This document shows, piece by piece, positions 44,040 through 53,552 of a DNA stretch of 64,000 bases. The notes under the pieces were generated by a model. That model was not told the DNA's origin. It saw only the letters and a list, made by a program, of their open reading frames with translations, and did no database searches. Location of the stretch: the NCBI GenBank assembly GCA_958439725.1, contig CAUBWJ010000008.1:1-64000 (forward strand), given 5' to 3'. The stretch's first letter is position 1. The number at the start of each line of letters is the position of its first letter. A program made the translations under genes and the position numbers. Source of the stretch: an uncultured Muribaculaceae bacterium. GTDB lineage: Bacteria > Bacteroidota > Bacteroidia > Bacteroidales > Muribaculaceae.

Positions 44040-45566
44040 TTAAAATCCGGGATTCTGCTGACCTGCGATATTCGGGTTCACAGTGAACTCAAACTGCGGG
44101 ATAGGCCAGAGGTAACGATAATCATTCGGGACAATCACAATGTTGTTGGTGGTTCCCTGCACTATATCCATTACGTCTGCCATATTGATGCTTCCGAACT
44201 CTGCCACACGGTTGAAGCCAAGGCCCCAGCGATGGAGATCGCTAAGACGAAAACCTTCACCAATGAGTTCCTTGGCACGTTCCTGACGGATAGCCTCCAC
44301 CAGTGCGTTGCCTGACACACTCAGGTCGGTATAACCTTCGATACGTTTCTTTCTCAGGTCGTTGAGATATCCGTTGGCCGCACTCTCGTTCTTTGTGGCT
44401 CCTTCTGTTGCGCACACCTCTGCTGCTATCAGATAAAGCTCGCTCAGACGGAAAGGCTTGGGTTTGTTACGGAAGTTGTTGGTGGTAGTTGTCCAGAGAG
44501 CGGGGTTTCCGGGGAATTTATTGAAAGCGTATGCCTGAACGTCATTACCCTGAATCTCCATATCGAAAAGCTTGAAGAATGCACCGAAACGCACATCTCC
44601 CTGCTGATAAGCTGCAAGAGCGGAAGCGGTGGGGATATAGTCCGAATTATTTTCCTGGGTGTTCTGAATCCAGATATATCCGGTGTTGGGAGCGCTTTCC
44701 TGTGAGTCGCTGTAGGGCACAAATATCAGCTCGTTGCCTTCGTCGTTCACCCACATGTCGGCATAATCGTCGAGTCCGGTGAGTTCGAACAGTCCGGAGT
44801 TAATCACATACTGTGCTTTCGAGAGGGCGGTTGCGTTGTCGCCTGTGAGCAGAGCGAAACGAGACTGGAGAGCGGCAGTAGCGTAAGAGCTGAGACGAGT
44901 TGCGTTCGGACCGCAATTATCAAGATTGCCGGCATCCTCGTATGCCTTCATGTTGTTGAAAGCCTCGGTAAGTTCGGTATTGATGAGCTCCACAGTCTCG
45001 GCCATGGAGCTGCGCGAGGGATATACCGAGCGGTTTCCGCTGGGTGAATAGGTGTCCCAGATCTGAAGGCCCAGGCTGTTGGCATCCTTAGGATTTGTCC
45101 AGTGGTCAAGAAGATACCAGTAGCAATAGCCGCGAACGAAATGGGCCTCGCCGAGATAATTGCGGAGCTGAAGTTTCTGGTCAGCATCAAACTGATCGTC
45201 TTCAAGCATTGCCTCAACCTTGGGAATAATGAAGTTGGCATCGTTAATGACATTATACATTGCATTGTACATGCCCTCTACGTCGCCGTCACTCGCATTG
45301 AGAGTCCATGCGGAGTATGAACCGTTTCTGTTGCCGTAACCGATGGTGGCAACAAACTTATCAGCCTGAATCTCAGGACGGGCTATATATTGTCCGGCCA
45401 TTATGGAGCGGAGCTGCATGTAAAGGCCGTTATTGTATTTGTGGACGTCGTTGAGCGACTGGATTGCTACTTCCTGGCTCATGACACCGAAATTGGTGGT
45501 GTCCATAGAGCAGGACGAAAGCAGGGCAGAGGCTGCTACGGCAAGTCCTAAAAATATTTTTTTCAT
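44040..45566 (-). CDS. SusD/RagB-family outer membrane lipoprotein, operon 2
   Basis: A 508-residue SusD-like lipoprotein (LLSSC lipobox, mature CSMDTTNFG). TPR-like helices (LRNYLGEAHFVRGYCYWYLLDHW) and the C-terminal FRLSELYLIAAEVCATEG and IRQERAKELIGEGFRLSDLHRWG segments are typical. It forms the lid on the SusC channel encoded 42 bases upstream. It is only distantly similar to the SusD of operon 1, so the two systems likely take different substrates. Confidence 0.95.
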   Translation of the reverse strand: MKKIFLGLAVAASALLSSCSMDTTNFGVMSQEVAIQSLNDVHKYNNGLYMQLRSIMAGQYIARPEIQADKFVATIGYGNRNGSYSAWTLNASDGDVEGMYNAMYNVINDANFIIPKVEAMLEDDQFDADQKLQLRNYLGEAHFVRGYCYWYLLDHWTNPKDANSLGLQIWDTYSPSGNRSVYPSRSSMAETVELINTELTEAFNNMKAYEDAGNLDNCGPNATRLSSYATAALQSRFALLTGDNATALSKAQYVINSGLFELTGLDDYADMWVNDEGNELIFVPYSDSQESAPNTGYIWIQNTQENNSDYIPTASALAAYQQGDVRFGAFFKLFDMEIQGNDVQAYAFNKFPGNPALWTTTTNNFRNKPKPFRLSELYLIAAEVCATEGATKNESAANGYLNDLRKKRIEGYTDLSVSGNALVEAIRQERAKELIGEGFRLSDLHRWGLGFNRVAEFGSINMADVMDIVQGTTNNIVIVPNDYRYLWPIPQFEFTVNPNIAGQQNPGF

Positions 45567-45608
45567 ATTGTGTAGATTCTGTTTGTGTTGTTTCTAAATC
45601 CGTTAGCA

Positions 45609-48600
45609 TTAGAAAGAAACCTGGATACCGAACTCATACTGACGGGTGTTCGGGTACTGGAACTGCACCATATTGGTCTGAGGCTCGGGATCGTAGCCTG
45701 AGAAGTTGGTTACAGTCCAGAGGTTACGGCCTGTGAAGTGGAGCTGGAGATCGCTCAGATGGAGGAAATCAACCACTTTTTCAGGGAAGTTATAGCTTAC
45801 GGTAAGGTTCTTCATACGCATGAACGAAGCATCCTCAAGGAAGTTGTCGCCATCCATTTCAAGTTCAGAGCCATAGACAGGAACATCGGTAACCTGACCC
45901 GGAGTGGTCCACATGTCGAGCATATTGGTTGTCTGGTTGATCTGTGCGCCGAACTGAGCAGGGTTGGAGATGAAGAACTTGTCGTTGTTGACCATATACT
46001 TGCCTGACTGCCATACGAAGTTGGTGCTTACTGCTATGCCTTTCCAGCGTGCGTTAAGTCCGAAGCCACCGGTCCAGGGTGCATAGGCGGATTTACCTGT
46101 GCGTACAAGAGCGTCAGCGGGGAACACTTTGGTGGGGTTGTCGTTCTTGTCAAGCCACATCTGCTTACCGTCGCGGGGGTCGACACCGATATAGCGTACC
46201 ATATAGTACTGACGGGCAACTTCACCAACCTTATCTATAAGACCGGTATTGGGAATGGGGTTCTCGTCAACACCGTCCCAAAGTTCTTCTACTTTGTTCT
46301 TGTTGTAAGCAAAACCTACACGGGCACCTACATACCAGTCGCGGTCCTTGTAGATATCGGCGTTGAGTTCAACCTCCACACCGGTGTTGCTCATCGAGGC
46401 AACGTTGGCAAGAGCGGAGCCTACGCCCTGTGTAAGAGAGTAAGGAACATTATACTGCATGTCCTTTGTGACTTTGCGGTACCAGGTTGCGGCAAGTTTG
46501 AAGCGGTTGAGGAAACCGAAGTCAAATCCGAAATCGTGGCTGTAGACTTTCTCCCAGGTGAGGTCCTTGTTCGAGGCACCGGAAACGCCGATACCGCCTT
46601 CACCGGCATAACTGCCTTCATAGCTGCCTACGGTACCCTGCCATGCGAAGTTGGGCACATTGGCGTTGCCGACAACGCCCCAGCTATAATGAACGCGGAG
46701 GTCATCAATCCAGTTTGTTTCTTCGAGGAATTTTTCGTTCTTGATGTTCCACATCACGCCGAAAGCACCGAAGTTGCCCCAGCGGTGTCCGGGAGCCAGA
46801 CGTGAGCTGCCGTCACGGCGCCAAGAGAAATCAAGGAAGTAACGGTTGTCGTAGTCGTAGTTTCCGTTCAGGAACCAGGAATTGTTTATAATCTCAGCCT
46901 GCGAGTAGGATACATTGGCCATTGTCACAGAGGTACCCTGATTCAGAAGATTAAGGCGGGCATCGCCCTGTCCGCGGGTTCCAACACCGAAACCTTTGCT
47001 GCGTGTGATTATGGATTCCTGACCTACCAGAGCGCGGATATGGTGAACATCAGCCACATCAAATGAATATTCGGCCGTGTTGGTATAGGTAAACTGATAC
47101 TGACGGGCGAAAGTTTCCTGAGCAGAACCGGGATTCACGTAACCGGGTTCATTGCTGCCCACCAGGTCACCCATCGGAGTGAGATACGACTCGTAGGCAT
47201 AGCTTGTCAGGGAGTATCTGTTGTCGTAGGCATACATAGCCTGCTGAGCACGGAGGATAAGACCCTTGATGGGAGTGATCTCCTCGTAGAGACGCATATC
47301 GGCTGTTATGCGGTTAGAACCCTGAGAGGCGTGGGCATAGTAGCCGGTAGGAGTGAGCCAGCCACCGGTGTAATGAAGCTTGTGAGCTACGTCGCCGAAT
47401 ACCGGACGACCCGACTCATCGATTGTATAATAGCGGGGCGAATCAAAAGGAAAGGCGAAACGTGCCTGTACCATAGGATCCTGCACAGGAATACCGTCGT
47501 CAGTACCGGCCTCGTCGATTGTAGCGGAGTTAGTGTCAGATCTGCGGAAAGCGAGGTTGCCGCTGAATCCTACGCGGAGCCATGACTTCACTTTGCTTTC
47601 CAGAGAGAAATTAAGGTTGGTACGACGAAGAGCGGAATGCTCGATGATACCGTCAACCATACCGTTGGTGAGAGAGAGATAGTATCCGAATGATTCGGAA
47701 CCGCCGCGAACGGTAGCACCGAACTCGTAAGAAGGAGCAGAGCTCTTGAAGAATTCGTCACGCCAGTTGGTAGAAATGCCGTAGTCATTCACCACCTTGC
47801 GGATTTCGTCAGTAACAGGCTGGCCGATAAGATCGCGGAATTCGACATATTGCTTGGAGTCCATCATATCCACGTTGTCCTGAACCATTGCAGACCAGCC
47901 GTATTTGCCGGTGATGGTAACCTGAGCGTCAGTGTTGAATTTACCTTTCTTGGTTGTAATAAGAATGATACCGTTGGCACCACGCGAACCGTAGATAGCG
48001 ATTGCGGAAGCATCCTTAAGCACGGTCACACTCTCGATATCGTTGGGATTCATGGAGTTGAATGAAGCCGACGAGATAGGAGCGCCGTCGCATATATAAA
48101 GAGGTGTGCTCGAAAGCGACAGCGAGTTGATACCGCGGAGGATAACAGCCTGATCTGTCGACGAGGGGTCTCCGGAACCAGAGTTGATGTTCAGACCGGT
48201 CACCTGGCCCTGAAGGGCGTCGAGGAAGTTAGGTGCAGGAGTGTCCTTGAACACCTTGCTGCCGACAACCGACACGTTGCCCACCACCGAGCTCAGCTTC
48301 TTGCCCGAACCGTAGCCGGTTACGATAACCTGGTCGAGGTTCACTGCGGCATCGGCAAGAGCGATGTGCATGTTGTCGGCGAGAGGAAGCACAAGTGACT
48401 TCATGCCAACATAGGACACGCGCACTTCTTTCACCACTGCGGGATTTACTGTAATTGTGAACTGGCCGTCAGCGTTGGTGACAACACCTGTGCTACTGCC
48501 AACGGGCATTACAGAAGCGCCGATCAGGGGCTCCTGGTCGGAGGCGCTTACTACCGTGCCGTGGTATGTGCGGTTCTGGGCCGCGCAGACTGCGAACGTC

Positions 48601-48635
48601 ACGATAGCTGTAAGTAATAGAAACAGCTTTTTCAT
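45609..48635 (-). CDS. SusC/RagA-family TonB-linked outer membrane protein, operon 2
   Basis: A 1008-residue TonB-dependent transporter: signal peptide MKKLFLLLTAIVTFAVCAAQ, carboxypeptidase-regulatory-like domain (YHGTVVSASDQEPLIGASV), TonB-box-like LDQVIVTGYG, plug with VILRGINSLSLSSTPLYICDG-type residues and AIYGSRGANGIILITTKKGK, then barrel. The first 8 residues and their codons are shared exactly with operon 1, after which the genes diverge. A strong promoter lies at 48869-48898, just beyond the shared leader, so in this orientation operon 2 should be the expressed one. Confidence 0.96.
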   Translation of the reverse strand: MKKLFLLLTAIVTFAVCAAQNRTYHGTVVSASDQEPLIGASVMPVGSSTGVVTNADGQFTITVNPAVVKEVRVSYVGMKSLVLPLADNMHIALADAAVNLDQVIVTGYGSGKKLSSVVGNVSVVGSKVFKDTPAPNFLDALQGQVTGLNINSGSGDPSSTDQAVILRGINSLSLSSTPLYICDGAPISSASFNSMNPNDIESVTVLKDASAIAIYGSRGANGIILITTKKGKFNTDAQVTITGKYGWSAMVQDNVDMMDSKQYVEFRDLIGQPVTDEIRKVVNDYGISTNWRDEFFKSSAPSYEFGATVRGGSESFGYYLSLTNGMVDGIIEHSALRRTNLNFSLESKVKSWLRVGFSGNLAFRRSDTNSATIDEAGTDDGIPVQDPMVQARFAFPFDSPRYYTIDESGRPVFGDVAHKLHYTGGWLTPTGYYAHASQGSNRITADMRLYEEITPIKGLILRAQQAMYAYDNRYSLTSYAYESYLTPMGDLVGSNEPGYVNPGSAQETFARQYQFTYTNTAEYSFDVADVHHIRALVGQESIITRSKGFGVGTRGQGDARLNLLNQGTSVTMANVSYSQAEIINNSWFLNGNYDYDNRYFLDFSWRRDGSSRLAPGHRWGNFGAFGVMWNIKNEKFLEETNWIDDLRVHYSWGVVGNANVPNFAWQGTVGSYEGSYAGEGGIGVSGASNKDLTWEKVYSHDFGFDFGFLNRFKLAATWYRKVTKDMQYNVPYSLTQGVGSALANVASMSNTGVEVELNADIYKDRDWYVGARVGFAYNKNKVEELWDGVDENPIPNTGLIDKVGEVARQYYMVRYIGVDPRDGKQMWLDKNDNPTKVFPADALVRTGKSAYAPWTGGFGLNARWKGIAVSTNFVWQSGKYMVNNDKFFISNPAQFGAQINQTTNMLDMWTTPGQVTDVPVYGSELEMDGDNFLEDASFMRMKNLTVSYNFPEKVVDFLHLSDLQLHFTGRNLWTVTNFSGYDPEPQTNMVQFQYPNTRQYEFGIQVSF

Positions 48636-48852
48636 ACTAATAAAAATTATACATAATGTTAACTATTCTTCTTTACCTTTTCCATTCTCGGCGGCCGGCG
48701 GAGGCTCACTGCGGAGGCGGAACCGGGGCTTTACCGACCTTACCGACTTTACGGACTTTTCCGTTGACGACGGTCTCAGGGGCCGCGAGCCGCGAGTTTT
48801 TTTCAGCTTTAAGTTCTTTTAAGAAATCCTGTTTTAGAATCTCCAATAACCT
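48612..48852. repeat. 241-bp inverted repeat, copy B (leader of susC operon 2)
   Basis: Identical to the reverse complement of 6446-6686. It holds the leader, start codon and first 8 codons of susC 2, and a 9-nt-period run at 48731-48765. Its outer edge (48852) lies 16 bases downstream of a perfect -7 box. The absence of any substitution between copies 42 kb apart implies recent duplication, gene conversion or repeated recombination. Confidence 0.95.
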
Positions 48853-48868
48853 ATTGCAAGATATTTGG

Positions 48869-48898
48869 CAAAATTAACCATATTATCTAAGTTCGCAA
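48869..48898 (-). promoter_or_regulatory. promoter of SusCD operon 2, outside the inverted repeat
   Basis: Minus strand: TTG (48898-48896), 19 bases, then a perfect TAATTTTG (48876-48869). Predicted transcription start near 48862, giving a leader of about 227 bases that contains the whole shared repeat. No equivalent is visible outside copy A at 6248-6445. Confidence 0.8.
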
Positions 48899-49155
48899 CA
48901 CATTTCTTCAAATATTTTCCGATTTTAACACTTTTCTCGTCATTTTTGGGGGATTTTTGCTTGCAACATGCTAAAAAATGTCGGTTTTCGCCGTCATTTT
49001 GATTGCCGGAGGGTGTGAAACGGCCCGTTTTTATCATTTTGCAATGGAAAGACCGCGTTTTATGGCATTATGCCACCCTCCTCAGGGTTGTAACTTAATT
49101 TTACTTAACAGGAAGCCCCGCATTTTTACACCTTATTATATTATAGCGCGGGAGG
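48899..49155. other. AT-rich non-coding region upstream of SusCD operon 2
   Basis: No gene seen. It holds a small palindrome TGGCATTATGCCA at 49063-49075 and an inverted pair GGAGGGTG (49007) / CACCCTCC (49074), either of which could bind a regulator of the promoter at 48869; this is speculative. Confidence 0.35.
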
Positions 49156-49157
49156 GG

Positions 49158-49266
49158 GCTTCGGAGGCTTCGGAGCTTTCGGAGAAGTCGGACCGGTCGG
49201 ACGAGTCGGACGAGTCGGACTGGTCGGACAAGTCCGAAGGGTCCGAAGGTCCAGAAGGCTCCGAGG
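49158..49266. repeat. 9-nt-period inverted array (array 6)
   Basis: About 12 units. The left part is in the GGA sense (CGGAGGCTT, CGGAGCTTT), the centre is near-palindromic (GTCGGACGA repeated, GTCGGACTG), and the right part is complementary (GTCCGAAGG, GTCCGAAGG, TCCAGAAGG). It separates SusCD operon 2 from the C1 peptidase and is one of the few arrays in a divergent gap. Confidence 0.85.
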
Positions 49267-49301
49267 GAAGGGGAGGCGGTGGAGTTTTACCGAAATATTA
49301 T

Positions 49302-49309
49302 TATATTTG
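49302..49309 (+). promoter_or_regulatory. -7 box of the C1 peptidase gene
   Basis: A perfect TATATTTG; predicted start near 49316, 15 bases before the ATG at 49331. No clear -33 element, as the array lies upstream. Confidence 0.6.
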
Positions 49310-49330
49310 CGGTATAATAATCAAATTGCC

Positions 49331-50752
49331 ATGATCAATAAGCCATTCATCATCGCGGCCATAGCAGCTATGGCCGTATTGTCGCCCGCCAATTGTCCGG
49401 CTGCTCAGCCGGCAGCCAAGGGGGGTCTGTCGCCGGAGCTCTTAGAGCAGCTTCGCGCCAATTACACTCCTTCAGTGCCTGAAAAGGCACTGCGCAACGC
49501 CCTGGCGGCCAATACCATCGACGCGCTTGCCGGAAACGCCGACGCACTCGCGCGCCCGGTTGACTACAAGCATTTCACCCACCGCGTGCCCTCGAAGGGC
49601 ATCACCAATCAGCGCTCGTCGGGCCGCTGCTGGCTGTTCACGGGCCTGAACGTGCTCCGCTCGCAGATGATGAACAAGCATAACCTCCCAATGCTCGAGC
49701 TCTCGCAGAACTACAATTTCTTCTACGACCAGCTTGAGAAGGCCAACCTGTTCCTGCAGTCGGTGGCCGAGACCGCCACAGAGCCTATAGACTCGCGCCG
49801 CGTGGAATGGCTGTTCAAGAATCCGCTGAGCGACGGAGGCCAGTTTACCGGTCTGAGCGACAACATAATGAAATACGGAGTGGTACCCGCCGAGGCGATG
49901 CCCGAAACGGCATCGAGCAACGCCACCTCGGGACTGAACCGCGCGCTGTCCACGCTTCTGCGCCGCGACGGCCTGGCACTTCGCCAGATGAAAGCCAAGG
50001 GAGCCACGGACGCCCAGATGCAGACGGAAATCAACCGTATGCTGGGTGACGTGTACCACGTGCTGGCACAGACCCTCGGGCAGCCGCCTGTGGAATTCAC
50101 CTGGACACGCCGCACTGCAGCAGGCACGGAAGTGGACACCCGCACCTACACTCCTCAGGAATTCTACCGCGAGTATGCCGGCAATAACCTGAAGGACAAT
50201 TACGTGATGCTGATGAACGATCCTTCGCGCCCCTACTGGAAGCTCTATGAGATAGACCTCGACCGCCACACATTCGACGGCAAGAACTGGACTTACGTGA
50301 ATCTGCCCGTGGACGAAATCAAGAAAATGGCCATAGCATCGCTGGCCGACTCTACGGCAATGTATTTCTCGTGCGACGTGGGCAAGGACTTCAACCGCAA
50401 ACGCGGACTCCTTGACCCCGACAACTACGACTACGGCTCGCTGCTGGGCGTAGACATGAAGATGGACAAGGCCGACCGCATACGCTCGTTTGCCTCCGCC
50501 TCGTCCCACGCCATGACCCTCGTGGCCGTAAACCTCGACAAGAACGGCAAGCCCGACCGCTGGATGGTGGAGAACAGCTGGGGGCCCGGCGTGAACGACG
50601 GCCACCTGGTGATGACCGATCCGTGGTTCGACGAATACATGTTCCGTCTGGTGGTGGACCGCAAATACGTCCCGGCCAAAGTGCTCAAGGTGCTCGAGCA
50701 GCAGCCCACCGTGCTCCCCGCGTGGGACCCGATGTTCGCCCCCGAAAACTGA
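49331..50752 (+). CDS. C1-family (bleomycin hydrolase/PepC-like) cysteine peptidase, exported
   Basis: A 473-residue papain-fold aminopeptidase. A signal peptide-like N-terminus (FIIAAIAAMAVLSPANCPA) sets it apart from the cytosolic PepC. Active residues are visible: Q94 and C100 in ITNQRSSGRCWLFTGLN, His in ASSHAMTLV (about 395) and Asn in WMVENSWGPG (about 418). Family members trim N-terminal residues from peptides, and exported Bacteroidota forms may help peptide scavenging. The frame is open from 49307, but that start lies in the promoter. Monocistronic. Confidence 0.93.
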   Translation: MINKPFIIAAIAAMAVLSPANCPAAQPAAKGGLSPELLEQLRANYTPSVPEKALRNALAANTIDALAGNADALARPVDYKHFTHRVPSKGITNQRSSGRCWLFTGLNVLRSQMMNKHNLPMLELSQNYNFFYDQLEKANLFLQSVAETATEPIDSRRVEWLFKNPLSDGGQFTGLSDNIMKYGVVPAEAMPETASSNATSGLNRALSTLLRRDGLALRQMKAKGATDAQMQTEINRMLGDVYHVLAQTLGQPPVEFTWTRRTAAGTEVDTRTYTPQEFYREYAGNNLKDNYVMLMNDPSRPYWKLYEIDLDRHTFDGKNWTYVNLPVDEIKKMAIASLADSTAMYFSCDVGKDFNRKRGLLDPDNYDYGSLLGVDMKMDKADRIRSFASASSHAMTLVAVNLDKNGKPDRWMVENSWGPGVNDGHLVMTDPWFDEYMFRLVVDRKYVPAKVLKVLEQQPTVLPAWDPMFAPEN

Positions 50753-50857
50753 CGGCGCACGGCGATTTGTCTGTTTAAGCAATATTGACTATCTTAGCTG
50801 AACTTTCGTAACCGAAACTCAATTATATCCACGTAACCTCAAACTCTTCACTGAAAG

Positions 50858-52054
50858 ATGTCAAAAGTAATAATCATCGGCTGCGGCGGCGTGGGAACCG
50901 TAGTGGCCCACAAATGCGCCCAGAACCCCGAAGTGTTCACCCACATAGTGCTCGCCTCACGCACCCGCTCCAAATGCGAGGAAGTGGCCCGCAAGATAGG
51001 CGGCGGACGCATAACCACCGACCAGGTCGACGCCGACTCCGTTGAGCAGCTGTGTGAGCTCTTCAACCGCCACAAACCCGACATAGTGATAAACGTGGCT
51101 CTCCCCTATCAGGACCTCACCATAATGGAAGCGTGCCTGAAATGCGGCGTGAACTATCTGGACACCGCCAACTACGAGCCCAAGGACGAGGCCCACTTCG
51201 AGTACTCGTGGCAGTGGGCCTACCGCAAGCGCTTCGAGGATGCCGGCCTCACAGCCATACTGGGCTGCGGCTTCGACCCCGGAGTGTCGGCCGTATTCAC
51301 CGCCTACGCCGCCAAACACTATTTCAAGGAGATGGAATACCTTGACATAGTCGACTGCAACGCCGGCGACCACGGCAAGGCATTCGCCACCAACTTCAAC
51401 CCCGAGATAAACATCCGCGAGATAACCCAGAACGGCCGCTACTGGCAGGACGGCAAGTGGGTGACCACCGGCCCGCTGGAAATCCACAAGAGCCTCACCT
51501 ACCCCAACATAGGCCCGCGCGAGAGCTATCTGCTCTACCACGAGGAGCTCGAGAGCCTGGTGCAGAACTTCCCCACCATAAAGCGCGCGCGCTTCTGGAT
51601 GACATTCGGCCAGGAATACCTGACGCATCTGCGCGTGATCCAGGACATAGGCATGGCCCGCATCGACCCCATCGACTATCAGGGCATGAAAATCGTTCCG
51701 CTGCAGTTCCTCAAGGCTGTGCTGCCCAATCCGCAGGACCTCGGCGAGAACTATCACGGCGAGACCTCGATAGGCTGCCGCATATCCGGCGTGGACAAAG
51801 ACAACCAGCACCTCACCTACTACATTTACAACAACTGCAGCCATGAGGAGGCCTACCGCGAGACCGGCATGCAGGCCGTGAGCTACACCACCGGCGTGCC
51901 CGCCATGATAGGCGCCATGATGTTCCTCACCGGCAAATGGAACAAGCCGGGCGTGCACAACGTGGAGGAATTCGATCCCGATCCCTTCATGGAGCAGCTC
52001 AACCTTCAGGGCCTTCCCTGGAACGAGGTGTTCAATCTCGACCTCGAGGTGTGA
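50858..52054 (+). CDS. saccharopine dehydrogenase-fold enzyme, probably carboxynorspermidine synthase
   Basis: A 398-residue oxidoreductase with N-terminal Rossmann motif VIIIGCGGVGTVVAHKCAQ. Typical segments are DIVINVALPYQDLTIMEACLKCGVNYLDTANYE, ILGCGFDPGVSAVFTAYA and SYTTGVPAMIGAMM. These fit carboxynorspermidine dehydrogenase/synthase, which condenses aspartate semialdehyde with a diamine in the alternative spermidine route. A lysine-pathway saccharopine enzyme is less likely from the pattern. The carboxylase partner is not in the window. The region upstream (50753-50857) has only a weak TATCTTAG box. Confidence 0.88.
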   Translation: MSKVIIIGCGGVGTVVAHKCAQNPEVFTHIVLASRTRSKCEEVARKIGGGRITTDQVDADSVEQLCELFNRHKPDIVINVALPYQDLTIMEACLKCGVNYLDTANYEPKDEAHFEYSWQWAYRKRFEDAGLTAILGCGFDPGVSAVFTAYAAKHYFKEMEYLDIVDCNAGDHGKAFATNFNPEINIREITQNGRYWQDGKWVTTGPLEIHKSLTYPNIGPRESYLLYHEELESLVQNFPTIKRARFWMTFGQEYLTHLRVIQDIGMARIDPIDYQGMKIVPLQFLKAVLPNPQDLGENYHGETSIGCRISGVDKDNQHLTYYIYNNCSHEEAYRETGMQAVSYTTGVPAMIGAMMFLTGKWNKPGVHNVEEFDPDPFMEQLNLQGLPWNEVFNLDLEV

Positions 52055-52166
52055 CCCCGCGCCACACACCCTGACATATCACCGCCGGCAGTGTCGAACG
52101 TTAGAAATGAAAACCGTCGACGCCGCCGGCGTGTTATAATTGAGTAGTATAAACCATCACGTCATC

Positions 52167-53552
52167 ATGGCAAAATCATCCATCATCAGGCGCATAGCCA
52201 CTGCCGCGGGATGCCTGGCGGCACTCGCGGGCGCCCTCACCTCATGTTCGCCCGACCAGGTGAACCTGCTCTCAACCGTTCCCGACTCCGCTCCGGCCGT
52301 AATGACCTTCGACGCCGGACGATTCTTTCCGCTCGCCGGACTGACGGCCGACGGCGCCACGCTCACCGCCGAGAAATCCATAGCCGGGTCACCCTTCGAC
52401 CTCTCGCCGCTCGGCACCGAGGGATACAACGCGCTGATGCGCAGCATAGACAGCAGCCATCTGGTGTTCTTTGTCGATGCACGGCGCACGCCCTTCCTGA
52501 CGTTTGAAATCACCGACCTGAAGGCCTTCGAGAAATTCGCCGGCGAATACGGCGAGCCCGAATCGTCACAGGGATTCAAGACCTGGACGGCTCCCGACGG
52601 CCTGAAGATAACCATGCGCGGCGCGCAGGGATGGATAAGCCGCGACCCGCAGCCGGGAGCATCGCTCAAGGCGGTGCTCGACGCCGCCGCACAGCAGTCG
52701 GTAATGCAGTCTATCGGAGTGGCCAACGCCCTGCAGGACAACTCGCAGCTGTTCAACTTCGAGCTCAACACCGGCGGCGAATACCGCATCATGGCCCAGG
52801 GGATGGAAGACTCCGAACGCCTCGGAATAGACTTCCGCGCCATGAAGCCCGACGGCGAACTGATGGAGCTGACCCAGACGCAGACCGTCGCCGAGGATTT
52901 CCTGCGCTACACAGGCCCCGAAATGACCATAGTGGTGGCCGCAGGACTCCGGCCCGAATTCACCTCGTCGGTTGACTGGAACGCCGTGGCTACCGCCGTA
53001 GAGAACATGACCGGTCTCGGAGCCTCGCCACTCACGATGCTTGCACCGCTCATGGCCGACGTGGACGGCACCGTGGCCCTGGCAATGGGGCCGGTGAGCG
53101 AAGAAGCCTGGGAAGAACCCTCGCTCGCCACATGGCACATCATGCTCATGGCCCACATGCCCATGGAGAAAATCCTCTCGGCGCTTGACACCTTCTCAGG
53201 CTACTTTGCCTTAGGGGGCCTGAAACCGACCACCGACGCGCGCACCGGCATGATGACCGTGCCATTCTACGGCTCGACACTCCGTCTGGGGCCCGTTGAC
53301 GGCTACCTCGCCATATCCAACACCCCGTTGCAGCCCGTGGAGCAGAACTCGCTCACCCCGGTGTTCAACGGCAAGCAGGGCGCCCTCTCCGCCAAGCTGC
53401 CGGCACTTGACTTCGTTCCCGGCATGCAGAAAGGCATGAACATAGAAATGCAGCTCGAGACACAGCGGCTCTACGTGAGGCTGATGCCCGTTGACAAGAC
53501 CTCGCCCGCGCTCGGCTCCGTGCTGGGGCTGCTCGTCACCTTAGCCCTATGA
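52167..53552 (+). CDS. lipoprotein of unknown function ahead of an ABC transporter
   Basis: A 461-residue predicted lipoprotein (lipobox GALTSC). The mature part has two similar halves beginning with phrases such as VPDSAPAVMTFDAGRFFPLAG, loosely resembling DUF4836 lipoproteins; this is not a firm assignment. The frame starts at 52140, but the ATG at 52167 (MAKSSII) gives a normal signal peptide. A TATAATTG box lies at 52135-52142. The stop overlaps the ABC ATPase start by four bases (ATGA), so it is part of the transporter operon and is probably its envelope partner. Confidence 0.8.
   Translation: MAKSSIIRRIATAAGCLAALAGALTSCSPDQVNLLSTVPDSAPAVMTFDAGRFFPLAGLTADGATLTAEKSIAGSPFDLSPLGTEGYNALMRSIDSSHLVFFVDARRTPFLTFEITDLKAFEKFAGEYGEPESSQGFKTWTAPDGLKITMRGAQGWISRDPQPGASLKAVLDAAAQQSVMQSIGVANALQDNSQLFNFELNTGGEYRIMAQGMEDSERLGIDFRAMKPDGELMELTQTQTVAEDFLRYTGPEMTIVVAAGLRPEFTSSVDWNAVATAVENMTGLGASPLTMLAPLMADVDGTVALAMGPVSEEAWEEPSLATWHIMLMAHMPMEKILSALDTFSGYFALGGLKPTTDARTGMMTVPFYGSTLRLGPVDGYLAISNTPLQPVEQNSLTPVFNGKQGALSAKLPALDFVPGMQKGMNIEMQLETQRLYVRLMPVDKTSPALGSVLGLLVTLAL

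Noticed and set aside
48978..49334. Possible 118-residue gene upstream of the C1 peptidase
   Set aside because: Half is repeat translation (SDRSDESDESDWSDKS), the rest AT-rich non-coding sequence; it runs through the peptidase promoter.
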